From Bacteroidales bacterium (GTDB taxonomy: Bacteria > Bacteroidota > Bacteroidia > Bacteroidales > UBA6680), in contig JAOARD010000009.1 of assembly GCA_025210735.1 (NCBI GenBank), positions 62,001-126,000 on the forward strand: DNA of 64,000 bases. The letters are read 5' to 3'. Both the position numbers and the translations under genes were made by a program. Of the stretch, positions 45,798 to 54,444 are shown in pieces (within the stretch, counting starts at the first letter, position 1; each line of letters opens with the position of its first letter). The notes beneath the pieces were generated by a model that was not told where the DNA came from, ran no database searches, and saw only the letters and a program-made list of their open reading frames with translations.

Positions 45798-45824
45798 ATT
45801 AAACATTATAATCTATGAGTTGAT

Positions 45825-46601
45825 ATGCAAAGTAAGTATAAGGGCATAATTTTATGGATTGTTCTGATAGTGTTCTTTACTGTGGCTACAGCTTTTGTAC
45901 ATAGTAAACGTAAACAGGTAAAGTGTGCAAGAGTTGAGGTTGTTATAAACGATAGTCTTAACAACATATTTATTAGTAAAGAAGATGTATTATCGCACAT
46001 TAAAAAGAAAGACATTAAGCTTTTAGGGCAATCTTTATGGAACATAAACACAAATGAACTGGAAAATATAATTAACAGCAGATCGGTTGTAAGAAATGCT
46101 GAAGTATTTGCCAACGATGATGGAACCCTGAATATATCAGTAGATCAAAGAGAACCAATAATGAGAGTAATCTCAAATACAGGTTTGAGCTATTATGTTG
46201 ATATTGAAGGTAACATAATGCCATTGTCAAAAAAATATACGTCACATGTTCTTGTCTTTAGTGGTTATATTGATGATAAAAACTTAACTTTACGACAAGA
46301 AAATGTTTCTGTAGGAAACAACCCTATGCTGGCAGATATGTATAAAATGGCTAAATTTGTATACTCCGATGTTTTTTGGAGATCACAAATTCAGCAGGTC
46401 TATGTAGATAAACAAGGAGACATAGAACTGATACCACGTGTTGGAGCACACATAATTCAGCTGGGCGCGATTTCCGGTTATAAATATAAACTTAAGAAGC
46501 TTAGAGCTTTATACGATTACGGATTTAGAGTAAAGGGGTGGAACAACTACAGAACTATAAATTTAAAGTATAGCAATCAGGTTGTTTGTACAAAAAGATA
46601 G
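45825..46601 (+). CDS. ftsQ: cell division protein FtsQ
   Basis: A bitopic 258-residue protein: short basic N-tail, one membrane span (about residues 7-25, GIILWIVLIVFFTVATAFV), POTRA-like region (CARVEVVINDSLNNIFISKEDVLSHIKKKD...) and a beta domain (LNISVDQREPIMRVISNTGLSYYVDIEGNIMPLSKKY, then VYVDKQGDIELIPRVG). It bridges FtsA/FtsZ and the FtsL-FtsI-FtsW complex. Sequence divergence is normal for FtsQ; position and topology make the call. ftsA starts 5 nt after its stop. Confidence 0.88.
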   Translation: MQSKYKGIILWIVLIVFFTVATAFVHSKRKQVKCARVEVVINDSLNNIFISKEDVLSHIKKKDIKLLGQSLWNINTNELENIINSRSVVRNAEVFANDDGTLNISVDQREPIMRVISNTGLSYYVDIEGNIMPLSKKYTSHVLVFSGYIDDKNLTLRQENVSVGNNPMLADMYKMAKFVYSDVFWRSQIQQVYVDKQGDIELIPRVGAHIIQLGAISGYKYKLKKLRALYDYGFRVKGWNNYRTINLKYSNQVVCTKR

Positions 46602-46606
46602 TAGTA

Positions 46607-47950
46607 ATGACAGTTAAAAATAGCAATATTGCGGCCATAGATATTGGAACAACAAAGATAGTTACAGTTGTTGGTGAGGTGAATGAACGCGGAAGGCTGA
46701 ATGTTAAAGGCATGTCAAGAGCATTGTCTAAGGGGGTTGATAAAGGTGTTGTAGTTAATGTACAAGAAGTTATTGACTCAATTAAAACTACTGTATCTGA
46801 ACTTGAAGAACAAATTGGCGATAAAATTGCTGATGTATATGTTGGTATTGCAGGCCAACATATTAAAAGTATCCAAACCAGAGGGTATGTTACAATAGAC
46901 CGCGAAGATGATGAGATAACACAAGATGATATTGACAGACTTGTATCTGATATGTATAAGATACATCTTGATCCGGGCGAGAAGATTATTCATGTTCTTC
47001 CGCAGGTGTACTCAGTAGATAACGAAACAAGTGTTAAGAACCCGGTAGGCATGTCGGGAAAACGACTTGGGGCAAACTTTCACATTGTTGTTGGAAAACA
47101 ATCATCGGTACGTAATATTAACAGATGCGTAGAGCGAGTTGGATTGGATGTAAATGAGCTTATTCTTGAGCCATTGGCATCGTCAAGAGCAATACTAACC
47201 GACGATGAGATGGAGGCAGGGGTTGCCCTTGTTGATATTGGAGGAGGAACAACAGATATTGCTGTGTTCTACGATGGTATTATCAGACATACCGCAGTGG
47301 TTCCGTTTGGTGGCGATATAATTACAAAAGATATAAAAGAGGGGTGCCAGATTTTATTGCGTCAGGCACAGCAACTTAAGCATGAATATGGTTCTGCTCT
47401 TCCGCAAAAGAGCAAAGAGAATACAGTTGTTGAGATAGAAGGCATACGAGGCAGAGATAAGAAGGGTATATATGTAAATACTCTGGCATCAATTATTCAG
47501 GCACGTATGGAGGAGATTCTTGATGCTGTATACTTTGAGTTGCAAAACAGCGGATACATTAACAGATTAGGTGCAGGAGTAGTAATTACCGGTGGAGGAG
47601 CAATGCTTAAAAACCTTACACAGATGGTGAGACACTACATAGGGCTTGATGTTCGTATAGGAATGCCGAACGAGTTTCTTACAGCAGATTCACTTGAAGA
47701 GGTTAATCAACCAATGTTTGCAACATCAGTAGGATTATTACTTAAAGGATATGATATTGCACAGCGTAATGCTGATGATGAAGATTTTAATGACCAAAAC
47801 GAAGATATAGTAACCGAAGACGAACTTGAAACAGAAACAGTATCAGTTGATGATGAGAATCAACCCAAAAAGAAGGTGAAGAAATTTTTTGGAAACATAC
47901 GCGATGTGTTTGGAGGACTGTTTGACGAGCAAGACACAAAATTTGAATAA
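46607..47950 (+). CDS. ftsA: cell division protein FtsA
   Basis: An actin-like ATPase that links FtsZ filaments to the membrane. It has AAIDIGTTKIVTVVGEV, ADVYVGIAGQHIKSIQTRG, the SHS2 region, VALVDIGGGTTDIAVFYDG, RLGAGVVITGGGAMLKNL. The C-terminus ends in an amphipathic basic helix (KKFFGNIRDVFGGLFD), as expected for membrane targeting. ATG at 46607 is preferred over the upstream in-frame start at 46586, which overlaps ftsQ. Confidence 0.94.
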   Translation: MTVKNSNIAAIDIGTTKIVTVVGEVNERGRLNVKGMSRALSKGVDKGVVVNVQEVIDSIKTTVSELEEQIGDKIADVYVGIAGQHIKSIQTRGYVTIDREDDEITQDDIDRLVSDMYKIHLDPGEKIIHVLPQVYSVDNETSVKNPVGMSGKRLGANFHIVVGKQSSVRNINRCVERVGLDVNELILEPLASSRAILTDDEMEAGVALVDIGGGTTDIAVFYDGIIRHTAVVPFGGDIITKDIKEGCQILLRQAQQLKHEYGSALPQKSKENTVVEIEGIRGRDKKGIYVNTLASIIQARMEEILDAVYFELQNSGYINRLGAGVVITGGGAMLKNLTQMVRHYIGLDVRIGMPNEFLTADSLEEVNQPMFATSVGLLLKGYDIAQRNADDEDFNDQNEDIVTEDELETETVSVDDENQPKKKVKKFFGNIRDVFGGLFDEQDTKFE

Positions 47951-47956
47951 AAATTT

Positions 47957-47961
47957 GGAGG
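47957..47961 (+). promoter_or_regulatory. Shine-Dalgarno site before ftsZ
   Basis: GGAGG sits 7 nt before the ftsZ ATG, inside TTTGGAGGAG. Bacteroidota genes seldom use such sites and almost no other gene in this window has one at proper spacing, so ftsZ appears to be translated with extra strength relative to ftsA. Confidence 0.6.
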
Positions 47962-47968
47962 AGCTGTA

Positions 47969-49426
47969 ATGAATGACTTACTACACGACAAAAGTGATGA
48001 CATAATGAATTTTGATATACCCATTGAATCATCTTCCAGCATAAAAGTTATTGGTGTTGGTGGCGGTGGGGGTAATGCTGTAAATCACATGGCTCATCTT
48101 GGTATAGAGGGAGTTGATTTTATAGTATGTAATACCGATTCGCAAGCACTTTTAAATAGCCCTATACAGACAAGAATACAGCTTGGAGCCTCATTAACCG
48201 AAGGACGAGGAGCAGGAAACAGACCCGAAATTGGTCGTGAAGCTGCTATTGAGAATATTGAAGATGTCCGTAAATTATTGGCAAATAACACCAAGATGGT
48301 ATTTGTTACAGCCGGAATGGGTGGTGGTACCGGTACTGGTGCTGCACCAATTGTTGCAAAGGCAGCAAAAGATATGGATATTCTTACAGTTGGAATTGTT
48401 ACAATACCATTCCGTTTTGAGGGACCACGACGCATAAAGCAGGCTCTTGAAGGAATTGCTGAGATAGAGGAACATGTAGATTCGTTGTTGGTTATTAACA
48501 ACGAGAAACTGCGTGAGGTTTATGGTAATTTACGTGTTCGTGAAGCATTTTCACATGCCGATAGTATCCTTGCAATTGCAGCAAAGAGTATCGCAGAGAT
48601 AATTACAGTTCATGGTTATGTGAACGTTGATTTTGCTGATGTTGAGACTGTAATGCGTGACTCAGGAGTTGCAATAATGGGATCGGCTGTGGCAAAAGGA
48701 GAGAACAGAGCAATAGAGTCAATTCAGAGTGCTCTTAACTCACCACTTCTTAATAATAACGATATATCAGGAGCAAGAAATATACTTATTAATATTACTG
48801 TAGGCGATGAAGACCTCACTATGGATGAGATGGCTGATCTTAATAATTATGTTCAGACACGTGCCGGTAATACTGCTGACCTGATATGGGGTAATGGTTA
48901 TGACGATTCGCTTAAAGATGAATTGCGTGTAACTGTTATTGCAACAGGCTTTGGAACAAACAACATACCAGAGTTCTATGATAATACACAACGTCAGAGT
49001 ATTCCGGAGCAGCGTATAAAGATGATTGAGGAGGAGCGTGATCTTGATATGATTACCGAAAGAAAATCTCAGTCGTGGCAACGTAAACCAAGAGTACGTA
49101 AAGTAGAGGCAGACGAAAATCAGACTACAATAGACTTTAATAGTCCGCCTGATGATGTTGTAACTTCAGGCATACCTCACATTGAACGCAGAGATGGACA
49201 GGATCCTATAAATAAGAGTGTACAGGATATTATTGACGGTAAAAGTACAGATACAGGATATAATGCTTCAATGTTTGAGAGTTCAGAGATTGAATACCTG
49301 GAAGAGAAACCTGCATTCTTACGTAAGAAAATTGATATTACAGCGCATCAGAAAAACGCAAATGTTGAGATTGAGCGGTTATCATTATCAGATAGTGATG
49401 ATGATTTTTATGATGACGAAGATTAG
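47969..49426 (+). CDS. ftsZ: cell division GTPase FtsZ
   Basis: The tubulin-like GTPase forms the division ring. It has IKVIGVGGGGGNAVNHM, the tubulin signature GGGTGTGAAP at about 118-127, SLLVINNEKLREVYG, NVDFADVETVMRDSGVAIMG and the GTPase T7 loop region. The 485-residue length includes a long charged linker (about 330-460) and a conserved tail (EIEYLEEKPAFLRKKIDI), which probably binds FtsA; it ends in an acidic stretch. This is the last division gene of the cluster. Confidence 0.96.
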   Translation: MNDLLHDKSDDIMNFDIPIESSSSIKVIGVGGGGGNAVNHMAHLGIEGVDFIVCNTDSQALLNSPIQTRIQLGASLTEGRGAGNRPEIGREAAIENIEDVRKLLANNTKMVFVTAGMGGGTGTGAAPIVAKAAKDMDILTVGIVTIPFRFEGPRRIKQALEGIAEIEEHVDSLLVINNEKLREVYGNLRVREAFSHADSILAIAAKSIAEIITVHGYVNVDFADVETVMRDSGVAIMGSAVAKGENRAIESIQSALNSPLLNNNDISGARNILINITVGDEDLTMDEMADLNNYVQTRAGNTADLIWGNGYDDSLKDELRVTVIATGFGTNNIPEFYDNTQRQSIPEQRIKMIEEERDLDMITERKSQSWQRKPRVRKVEADENQTTIDFNSPPDDVVTSGIPHIERRDGQDPINKSVQDIIDGKSTDTGYNASMFESSEIEYLEEKPAFLRKKIDITAHQKNANVEIERLSLSDSDDDFYDDED

Positions 49427-49470
49427 TTATTGAGAAAACATATAATTGTTTGCAGTATAATATAAAAGAT

Positions 49471-49920
49471 ATGAGTTTAGAGAAACAGATTATAGAAGAT
49501 ATAAAAGCCGCAATGCGTGCTAAAGATAAAGAGAAATTAGAAGCCTTAAGAGCAGTTAAAAGTGCTATTATGTTAGCAAAAACTGAAAAGGGTGGAAACG
49601 ATGAAGTAACAGAAGAAGCTGAGTTGAAGATACTACAGAGACTTGTTAAGCAACGTACAGATTCTGCTAATATATACAAAGAGCAGGGACGTGAGGATCT
49701 TGCTGAAAAAGAGAGTAAAGAGGCTGAGTTTATTAAGGTGTATATGCCAGCTCAGATGAGCGAGGAGGAGGTTGTTGAAGTTATCAAAAAACTTGCAGAA
49801 GATAACGGAATTACACAACAGTCTGAATTTGGTAAACTTATGGGACTTGCAATGAAGCAGCTTTCTGGTAAGGCAGATGGTAAACTTATTTCATCAGCAG
49901 CAAAAAAGATATTGTCATAG
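49471..49920 (+). CDS. GatB/YqeY domain protein
   Basis: The 149-residue helical protein matches the YqeY family: SLEKQIIEDIKAAMRAKDKEKLEALRAVKSAIMLAKTEKG, then LVKQRTDSANIYKEQGREDLAEKESKEAEFIKVYMPAQMSEEEV, ending in FGKLMGLAMKQLSGKADGKLISSAAKKIL. This fold is the tail domain of GatB, thought to contact tRNA, but the free protein has no firm role. ATG at 49471 is the family start. It closes the dcw cluster in front of a terminator. Confidence 0.9.
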   Translation: MSLEKQIIEDIKAAMRAKDKEKLEALRAVKSAIMLAKTEKGGNDEVTEEAELKILQRLVKQRTDSANIYKEQGREDLAEKESKEAEFIKVYMPAQMSEEEVVEVIKKLAEDNGITQQSEFGKLMGLAMKQLSGKADGKLISSAAKKILS

Positions 49921-49949
49921 ACATTATAATTCATTTTGTTTTTAGTTAT

Positions 49950-49991
49950 AACCCTTAACTGTTTTCCCTAAAGAATGGTTAAGGGTTTTTT
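49950..49991 (+). terminator. terminator at the end of the dcw cluster
   Basis: A 10-bp stem AACCCTTAAC with GTTAAGGGTT (49950-49959 and 49978-49987), an 18-nt loop and a T run. Confidence 0.8.
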
Positions 49992-50012
49992 ATACAAATT
50001 ACTTTTATACTA

Positions 50013-50585
50013 ATGAAAACCCTGTTAAAAGAGATATCGGAATGTAATGTATGTGAAAAGCATCTTGCTCTGGGTGCAAGACCTGTGGTTACAGGATCTG
50101 TAAATAGCAGAATTGTTATTATTGGTCAGGCTCCGGGTTTGGCAGTTCATAACACTGGTATACCATGGAATGATAAAAGTGGTGAGAATCTTAGAACATG
50201 GATGGATGTAAGCCGTGAGGATTTTTATGATGTAAATAAATTTGCAATAATACCAATGGGATTCTGTTATCCCGGGCGGGGTAAATCCGGCGACCTTCCT
50301 CCGCGAAAAGAGTGTGCGCCACTTTGGCATAAAAAATTGTTCGACAATATGCCAAATATCAAACTTATAATGCTAATAGGTAAATATGCACAGAACTATT
50401 ACCTTAAAAACAGAACCAAATCGTCGTTAACAGAAACAGTAAAAAACTATAAAGAGTATCTGCCTGAATATCTCGTATTACCACACCCATCGCCTCTTAA
50501 TAATATTTGGCAGAAACGTAACGAGTGGTTTAAACAGGAAGTTATATCAGATATTAAGGATATTATAAGAACGATAATTGATTAA
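50013..50585 (+). CDS. uracil-DNA glycosylase family protein, iron-sulfur type
   Basis: The 190-residue protein has the UDG-fold motifs IIGQAPGLAVHNTGIPWND (motif 1, about 37-53) and LVLPHPSPLN (motif 3, with HPSP at 158-161). Four cysteines have the spacing of the iron-sulfur family 4/5 enzymes: C11-x2-C14 and C85-x15-C101. It probably removes uracil or another damaged base from DNA. Motif 1 has Gln-Ala-Pro-Gly where family 4 has Glu-Ala-Pro-Gly, so activity should be tested before naming. It is followed 24 nt later by a small lipoprotein gene. Confidence 0.8.
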   Translation: MKTLLKEISECNVCEKHLALGARPVVTGSVNSRIVIIGQAPGLAVHNTGIPWNDKSGENLRTWMDVSREDFYDVNKFAIIPMGFCYPGRGKSGDLPPRKECAPLWHKKLFDNMPNIKLIMLIGKYAQNYYLKNRTKSSLTETVKNYKEYLPEYLVLPHPSPLNNIWQKRNEWFKQEVISDIKDIIRTIID

Positions 50586-50609
50586 TAAACAACTAAAATT
50601 AGAATATTT

Positions 50610-51059
50610 ATGAAGCACTATTTTGTTATTATAACAGGTGTACTATTCGTGTCTTTATCTTGTACAAGGATAAAGAGTACCGCAAAGGAAACATTAAATA
50701 AAGGAGGAGAGGTTGTTGGAAAATCGGCAACAGAATTTGTAGAAGGTGTATCAGAGGGAGTTGAGAGAACGCTTGATTGTTTAATTGTAGTTTCTGAAGA
50801 GTTAATAAACAAAGGGATATCCACAGGAAAATATTTTATAACTAATGATAGTGGAGTTGATAATAAACTTACCCTGTATGTGATATCTGATAAAGATTTT
50901 AAAGGAAGGTTATTTGCAAAGGTATATGATAAATCAGGGCTTGAATGTGGAAGAAGGTATGTTGACGTTTCATTTAATGCTGGAGAAGCAAAGTATGTTG
51001 ATTTTATCTTTGATAAGCGAACCTCTATAGAAGTGAGAAGTAAGATAACAATAGAATAG
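50610..51059 (+). CDS. small putative lipoprotein
   Basis: The 149-residue protein has a lipoprotein signal with lipobox VSLSC (Cys18). A helical segment follows (ESTAKETLNK-like start, GEVVGKSATEFVEGVSEGVERTL) and then a beta-rich C-terminal half (KLTLYVISDKDFKGRLFAKVYDKSGLECGRRYVDVSFNAGEAKYVDFIFDKRTSIEVRSKITIE). I do not recognise a named family. The position after the DNA-repair-like gene is probably incidental. Confidence 0.6.
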   Translation: MKHYFVIITGVLFVSLSCTRIKSTAKETLNKGGEVVGKSATEFVEGVSEGVERTLDCLIVVSEELINKGISTGKYFITNDSGVDNKLTLYVISDKDFKGRLFAKVYDKSGLECGRRYVDVSFNAGEAKYVDFIFDKRTSIEVRSKITIE

Positions 51060-51060
51060 T

Positions 51061-51101
51061 AAAAAAATAATCCATATTGACTATACATCAATATGGATTA
51101 T
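51061..51101 (-). terminator. terminator of the MacB-like permease gene
   Basis: A perfect 14-bp stem (51067-51080 with 51088-51101) and a 7-nt loop. On the minus strand it is followed by six T. It separates two convergent genes and may also stop plus-strand transcripts. Confidence 0.8.
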
Positions 51102-51128
51102 CTGATTTATAACTAAACTATGTGTTAT

Positions 51129-52376
51129 CTATACATTTGCTGATATTGCCTCTACCGGATTTAATCTGGAAGCCTGATAAGCAGGGAAGAATCCAAATAT
51201 TACACCTATAATAGTTGATATTGACAATCCTACAATAATATTCTTTAGCGTTAATGAAATTTCGAAATCAGATGCTGCTCCGGCAAGCATCGTTAACAGG
51301 AATATTAATATCAGCCCTATAGTACCTCCAAATATTGAGAGGATAGTTGATTCATATAAAAATTGAGATAAAATAAACGTGTTTTTAGCACCCAGAGCTT
51401 TTTGAACACCAATTATATTGGTACGTTCGCGAACCGATACAAACATTATGTTTGCAATACCAAATCCACCTACAAGAAGAGAGAATCCTCCAATAATTCC
51501 TCCAGCAAGATTTATTGTTCCGAATATACTATTCAGACCTTGTGATAGAATGCTTATTTGATTTAAAGCAAAATTATCTTCCTCTTTTGGCTTGAGACGT
51601 CGTATTGTACGCATTGCCCCTTTTATTTCGTCAATAAGATCCTGAGAGTTTACTCCATCTTTTGCTTTGACCATTATCCATGGATCTATACGTCTGAAAT
51701 CAAACAGATTCTTAGCAAAATTAACAGGTATAATAATAAGCTCATCCATACTGTTATCGCCAATACTTGATTCACCCTCTTTCTCAAAAACACCAATTAC
51801 TTTAACCTTTCTTCCGCCTATTTTAATGTGTTTTCCTACAGGTTGTCTTGTACCAAAAAGATCTTTTGCTATTTGCCATCCGATTACGGCTACATTTTTT
51901 GCTGTATGATGTTCAAAATATGATATATATCGCCCTTCCTTAATGTCAAATGATCGTATATTGTCAAATTCACCTGATACACCCCAAATAGATGTACTTG
52001 ATAACGATTTATCTTTATACTTAACAAGTCTGTTTGTTGCTGCATTAAAAGATATAGCTTCAGATAGCGAAAGTTTTTTACGAAGTAAATCTTCTTCTTC
52101 CTGTTTAGGTACAGGTCTTTTCATATACTTCCACCATGGATAATCACCTCCCATACTCCATGGCCACTTCTGAACATAAACAACATTCTCACCTAAAGAG
52201 GCAATACTTGTTCTTATGTTGTTTTCAAGTGAATCTATAACTGTAAAAACTGCAATAATAGAGAATATACCAATGGTTATTCCCGATAACGACAATGCAG
52301 TACGTAGTTTATTTACTACAACTGAGTTAATAGCAAAAACAAAACTCTCTTTTAGTTGCTTAATTGTTTTTAACAT
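51129..52376 (-). CDS. MacB-like ABC transporter permease
   Basis: The 415-residue protein has the MacB/FtsX layout. One N-terminal span with VVNKLRTALSLSGITIGIFSIIAVFTVIDSL is followed by a large extracytoplasmic MacB core domain (about 60-270) and three C-terminal spans with RERTNIIGVQKALGAKNTFILSQFLYESTILSIFGG and PAYQASRLNPVEAISANV. Such permeases use an ATPase for mechanotransmission rather than classical transport; no ATPase gene is adjacent. ATG at 52376 gives the family-like start MLKTIKQLKESFVFAINS. The frame from 52472 adds residues that look like translated leader. Confidence 0.85.
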   Translation of the reverse strand: MLKTIKQLKESFVFAINSVVVNKLRTALSLSGITIGIFSIIAVFTVIDSLENNIRTSIASLGENVVYVQKWPWSMGGDYPWWKYMKRPVPKQEEEDLLRKKLSLSEAISFNAATNRLVKYKDKSLSSTSIWGVSGEFDNIRSFDIKEGRYISYFEHHTAKNVAVIGWQIAKDLFGTRQPVGKHIKIGGRKVKVIGVFEKEGESSIGDNSMDELIIIPVNFAKNLFDFRRIDPWIMVKAKDGVNSQDLIDEIKGAMRTIRRLKPKEEDNFALNQISILSQGLNSIFGTINLAGGIIGGFSLLVGGFGIANIMFVSVRERTNIIGVQKALGAKNTFILSQFLYESTILSIFGGTIGLILIFLLTMLAGAASDFEISLTLKNIIVGLSISTIIGVIFGFFPAYQASRLNPVEAISANV

Positions 52377-52604
52377 ACATTGATTGTATAAATTTTCGTT
52401 CTTTTTGACGCCAAAAAAACGGATAGGTTTAAGAACAGTGGCAAAAGCTGACTCAATAATTTTAAAAAACAATGTTTTTAAATAAAGTGAGCACGAGAAT
52501 ATATTTATATCAGTATTATTAAATTTTAAGTGTTCTATTCATAAATGAGAAACAATTATAAACAGATAAAATGTACTTAACAAGTAAATTTTATACACTC
52601 AGAA

Positions 52605-52656
52605 ATGGTTAATATGTGAGTTACATCTGGCAATAAAAAGAAAAAATAAACAGATG
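52605..52656 (+). repeat. leader element, copy D: decayed orphan copy
   Basis: GAGTTACATCTGG (52618-52630) matches the core of copies A-C with changes. CATCTG (52624-52629) is complementary to CAGATG (52651-52656) across a 21-nt A-rich spacer, and CAT-to-ATG spacing is 30 nt. The small frame is disrupted (ATG at 52605 runs into TGA after four codons). The ATG at 52654 opens only seven codons, so this copy regulates nothing visible. Confidence 0.5.
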
Positions 52657-52852
52657 GAAAAAATATATACGGGTTAAAATCCATATGTTTTTGTATAAAG
52701 GCAAGATAAATTATGATTGTTATCTCAAATTTCTTAAATTAACTACTGCATATATAAAATAACATTAAATAAGAAAGAAAACAGTGTTTACATTAGCTCA
52801 GAACAGTTATAATAAATATGAAAAAAAGTAGATTTAAACATATCCAAATCCC

Positions 52853-52882
52853 TTTGAATGCATGATATTTTTAATAAATTTG
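52853..52882 (+). promoter_or_regulatory. probable purH promoter
   Basis: TTTG (52853-52856), 18 nt, TAAATTTG (52875-52882) match the Bacteroidota consensus, with a predicted start near 52889, about 18 nt before purH. Confidence 0.65.
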
Positions 52883-52906
52883 TCAAAACTTTAACTTTAC
52901 TGCTAA

Positions 52907-54433
52907 ATGTGTGATTTGAAAAAGATTAAGTCTGCGCTTATCTCTGTATACTATAAGGACAATCTGGTGAATATTGTTCGTGAATTGGATAAAGCAGGCG
53001 TACAGATTATTAGTACCGGGGGTACACGTTCGTTTATTGAGGGTTTAGGTATAAATGTTGTTGCTGTTGAAGACTTAACATCATACCCTAGTATTTTGGG
53101 AGGTAGAGTTAAAACTTTGCATCCGAAGGTGTTTGGTGGTATATTGGCACGTAGAGATAATAGTGACGATCTGAATCAACTTAAACAATACGAGATACCA
53201 GAGATAGATCTTGTTGTAGTAGATCTTTATCCGTTTGAGGAGACTGTTGCCGGAGGAGCAGCAGAGCAGGATATTATAGAGAAGATTGATATAGGAGGAA
53301 TATCTCTGATAAGAGCAGCTGCAAAGAATTTTAAAGATACACTTATAGTATCGTCACGTAATCAGTATGGTGATCTGTTGAACCTCCTTAAAGAGAATGA
53401 GTGTAAAACCTCGCTTTCTGACAGACGCAGATACGCCGGAGAAGCATTTGCAATGTCATCGCATTATGATGCTGCAATCTTCAACTACTTTAACGGAGAT
53501 GATAGTTCAGATTCGTTGAGAGTAAGCTATAATGGAAAGAAGAGTCTGCGTTATGGTGAGAATCCTCATCAGAAAGGTAAGTTCTACGGTAATCTGGACG
53601 ATATACTAGAACAATTACATGGTAAAGAGATATCATATAATAACCTGCTTGATATAGACGCTGCAATATCGTTAATAAACGACTTTAGTGAGCCTACATT
53701 TGCAGTATTAAAACACAATAATGCATGTGGAGTTGCTACACGTAGTAATCTTACAGATGCATGGAAAGATGCTCTTGCGGGTGATCCGGTAAGTGCATTT
53801 GGTGGAGTTTTGGTTTGTAACAGACCAGTAGATAAAGATACAGCAGAGGAGATAAATAAACTGTTCTTTGAAGTGATAATTGCCCCTGAATATCTGGAGG
53901 GATCACTTGATTTCCTTAAAACAAAGAAGAACAGAATAATACTTGTTAATAAAACAGAAACAAATAGTACAACTCAGTTCAGATCACTTCTTAACGGAGT
54001 ATTGGTTCAGGATAAAGATACAGTTATTGAGAAGCCTGGAGATCTGAAAGTTGTTACAGATATAAAACCTGAGCAGAATAAAATTGAGGATTTGCTTTTT
54101 GCAAATAAGCTTGTTAAGCACTCAAAATCTAATGCAATTGTATTGGCTAAAGGAAATCAGTTAATAGCAAGTGGTGTTGGTCAAACATCAAGAGTTGATG
54201 CATTAAAGCAGGCTATTGACAAAGCAAAGAGCTTTAATTTTGATCTTAATGGTGCTGTAATGGCATCAGATGCTTTTTTTCCGTTTGCCGATTGTGTTGA
54301 GATAGCACATGCAGAAGGGATAGATACAGTTATTCAGCCGGGTGGTTCTGTTCGCGATTCAGACTCAATAGAGTTCTGTAATAAGAACGGAATGGCAATG
54401 GTTACAACAGGAAATAGACACTTTAAACATTAG
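52907..54433 (+). CDS. purH: bifunctional AICAR transformylase/IMP cyclohydrolase PurH
   Basis: The 508-residue enzyme performs the last two steps of IMP synthesis. The N-terminal MGS-like cyclohydrolase domain has SVYYKDNLVNIVRELDKAGVQIISTGGT, EDLTSYPSILGGRVKTLHPKVFGGIL. The transformylase domain has LRYGENPHQKGKFYG, AVLKHNNACGVATRSN (catalytic Lys-His region), DPVSAFGGVLVCNRPVD and ASDAFFPFADCVE, with IQPGGSVRDSDSIEFCN near the end. It begins the transcript that continues into mreB after 11 nt. Confidence 0.96.
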   Translation: MCDLKKIKSALISVYYKDNLVNIVRELDKAGVQIISTGGTRSFIEGLGINVVAVEDLTSYPSILGGRVKTLHPKVFGGILARRDNSDDLNQLKQYEIPEIDLVVVDLYPFEETVAGGAAEQDIIEKIDIGGISLIRAAAKNFKDTLIVSSRNQYGDLLNLLKENECKTSLSDRRRYAGEAFAMSSHYDAAIFNYFNGDDSSDSLRVSYNGKKSLRYGENPHQKGKFYGNLDDILEQLHGKEISYNNLLDIDAAISLINDFSEPTFAVLKHNNACGVATRSNLTDAWKDALAGDPVSAFGGVLVCNRPVDKDTAEEINKLFFEVIIAPEYLEGSLDFLKTKKNRIILVNKTETNSTTQFRSLLNGVLVQDKDTVIEKPGDLKVVTDIKPEQNKIEDLLFANKLVKHSKSNAIVLAKGNQLIASGVGQTSRVDALKQAIDKAKSFNFDLNGAVMASDAFFPFADCVEIAHAEGIDTVIQPGGSVRDSDSIEFCNKNGMAMVTTGNRHFKH

Positions 54434-54444
54434 GGAGAAAATAT

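Larger units (their letters stand above)
52377..52906. other. gene-free region between permease and purH
   Basis: It holds the 5' leader of the permease, a copy of the 22-bp repeat at 52551-52572 (identical to 27619-27640), a decayed leader element around 52605-52656, and the purH promoter. A seven-codon frame from 52654 is not a real gene. No other coding frame is credible. Confidence 0.6.

Noticed and set aside
52377..52472. N-terminal extension of the MacB-like permease
   Set aside because: The added residues do not resemble the family, and the ATG at 52376 gives the usual start of these permeases.
52654..52677. Possible short gene starting at the ATG of leader copy D
   Set aside because: It ends after seven codons and nothing downstream continues the frame; treated as a decayed element.
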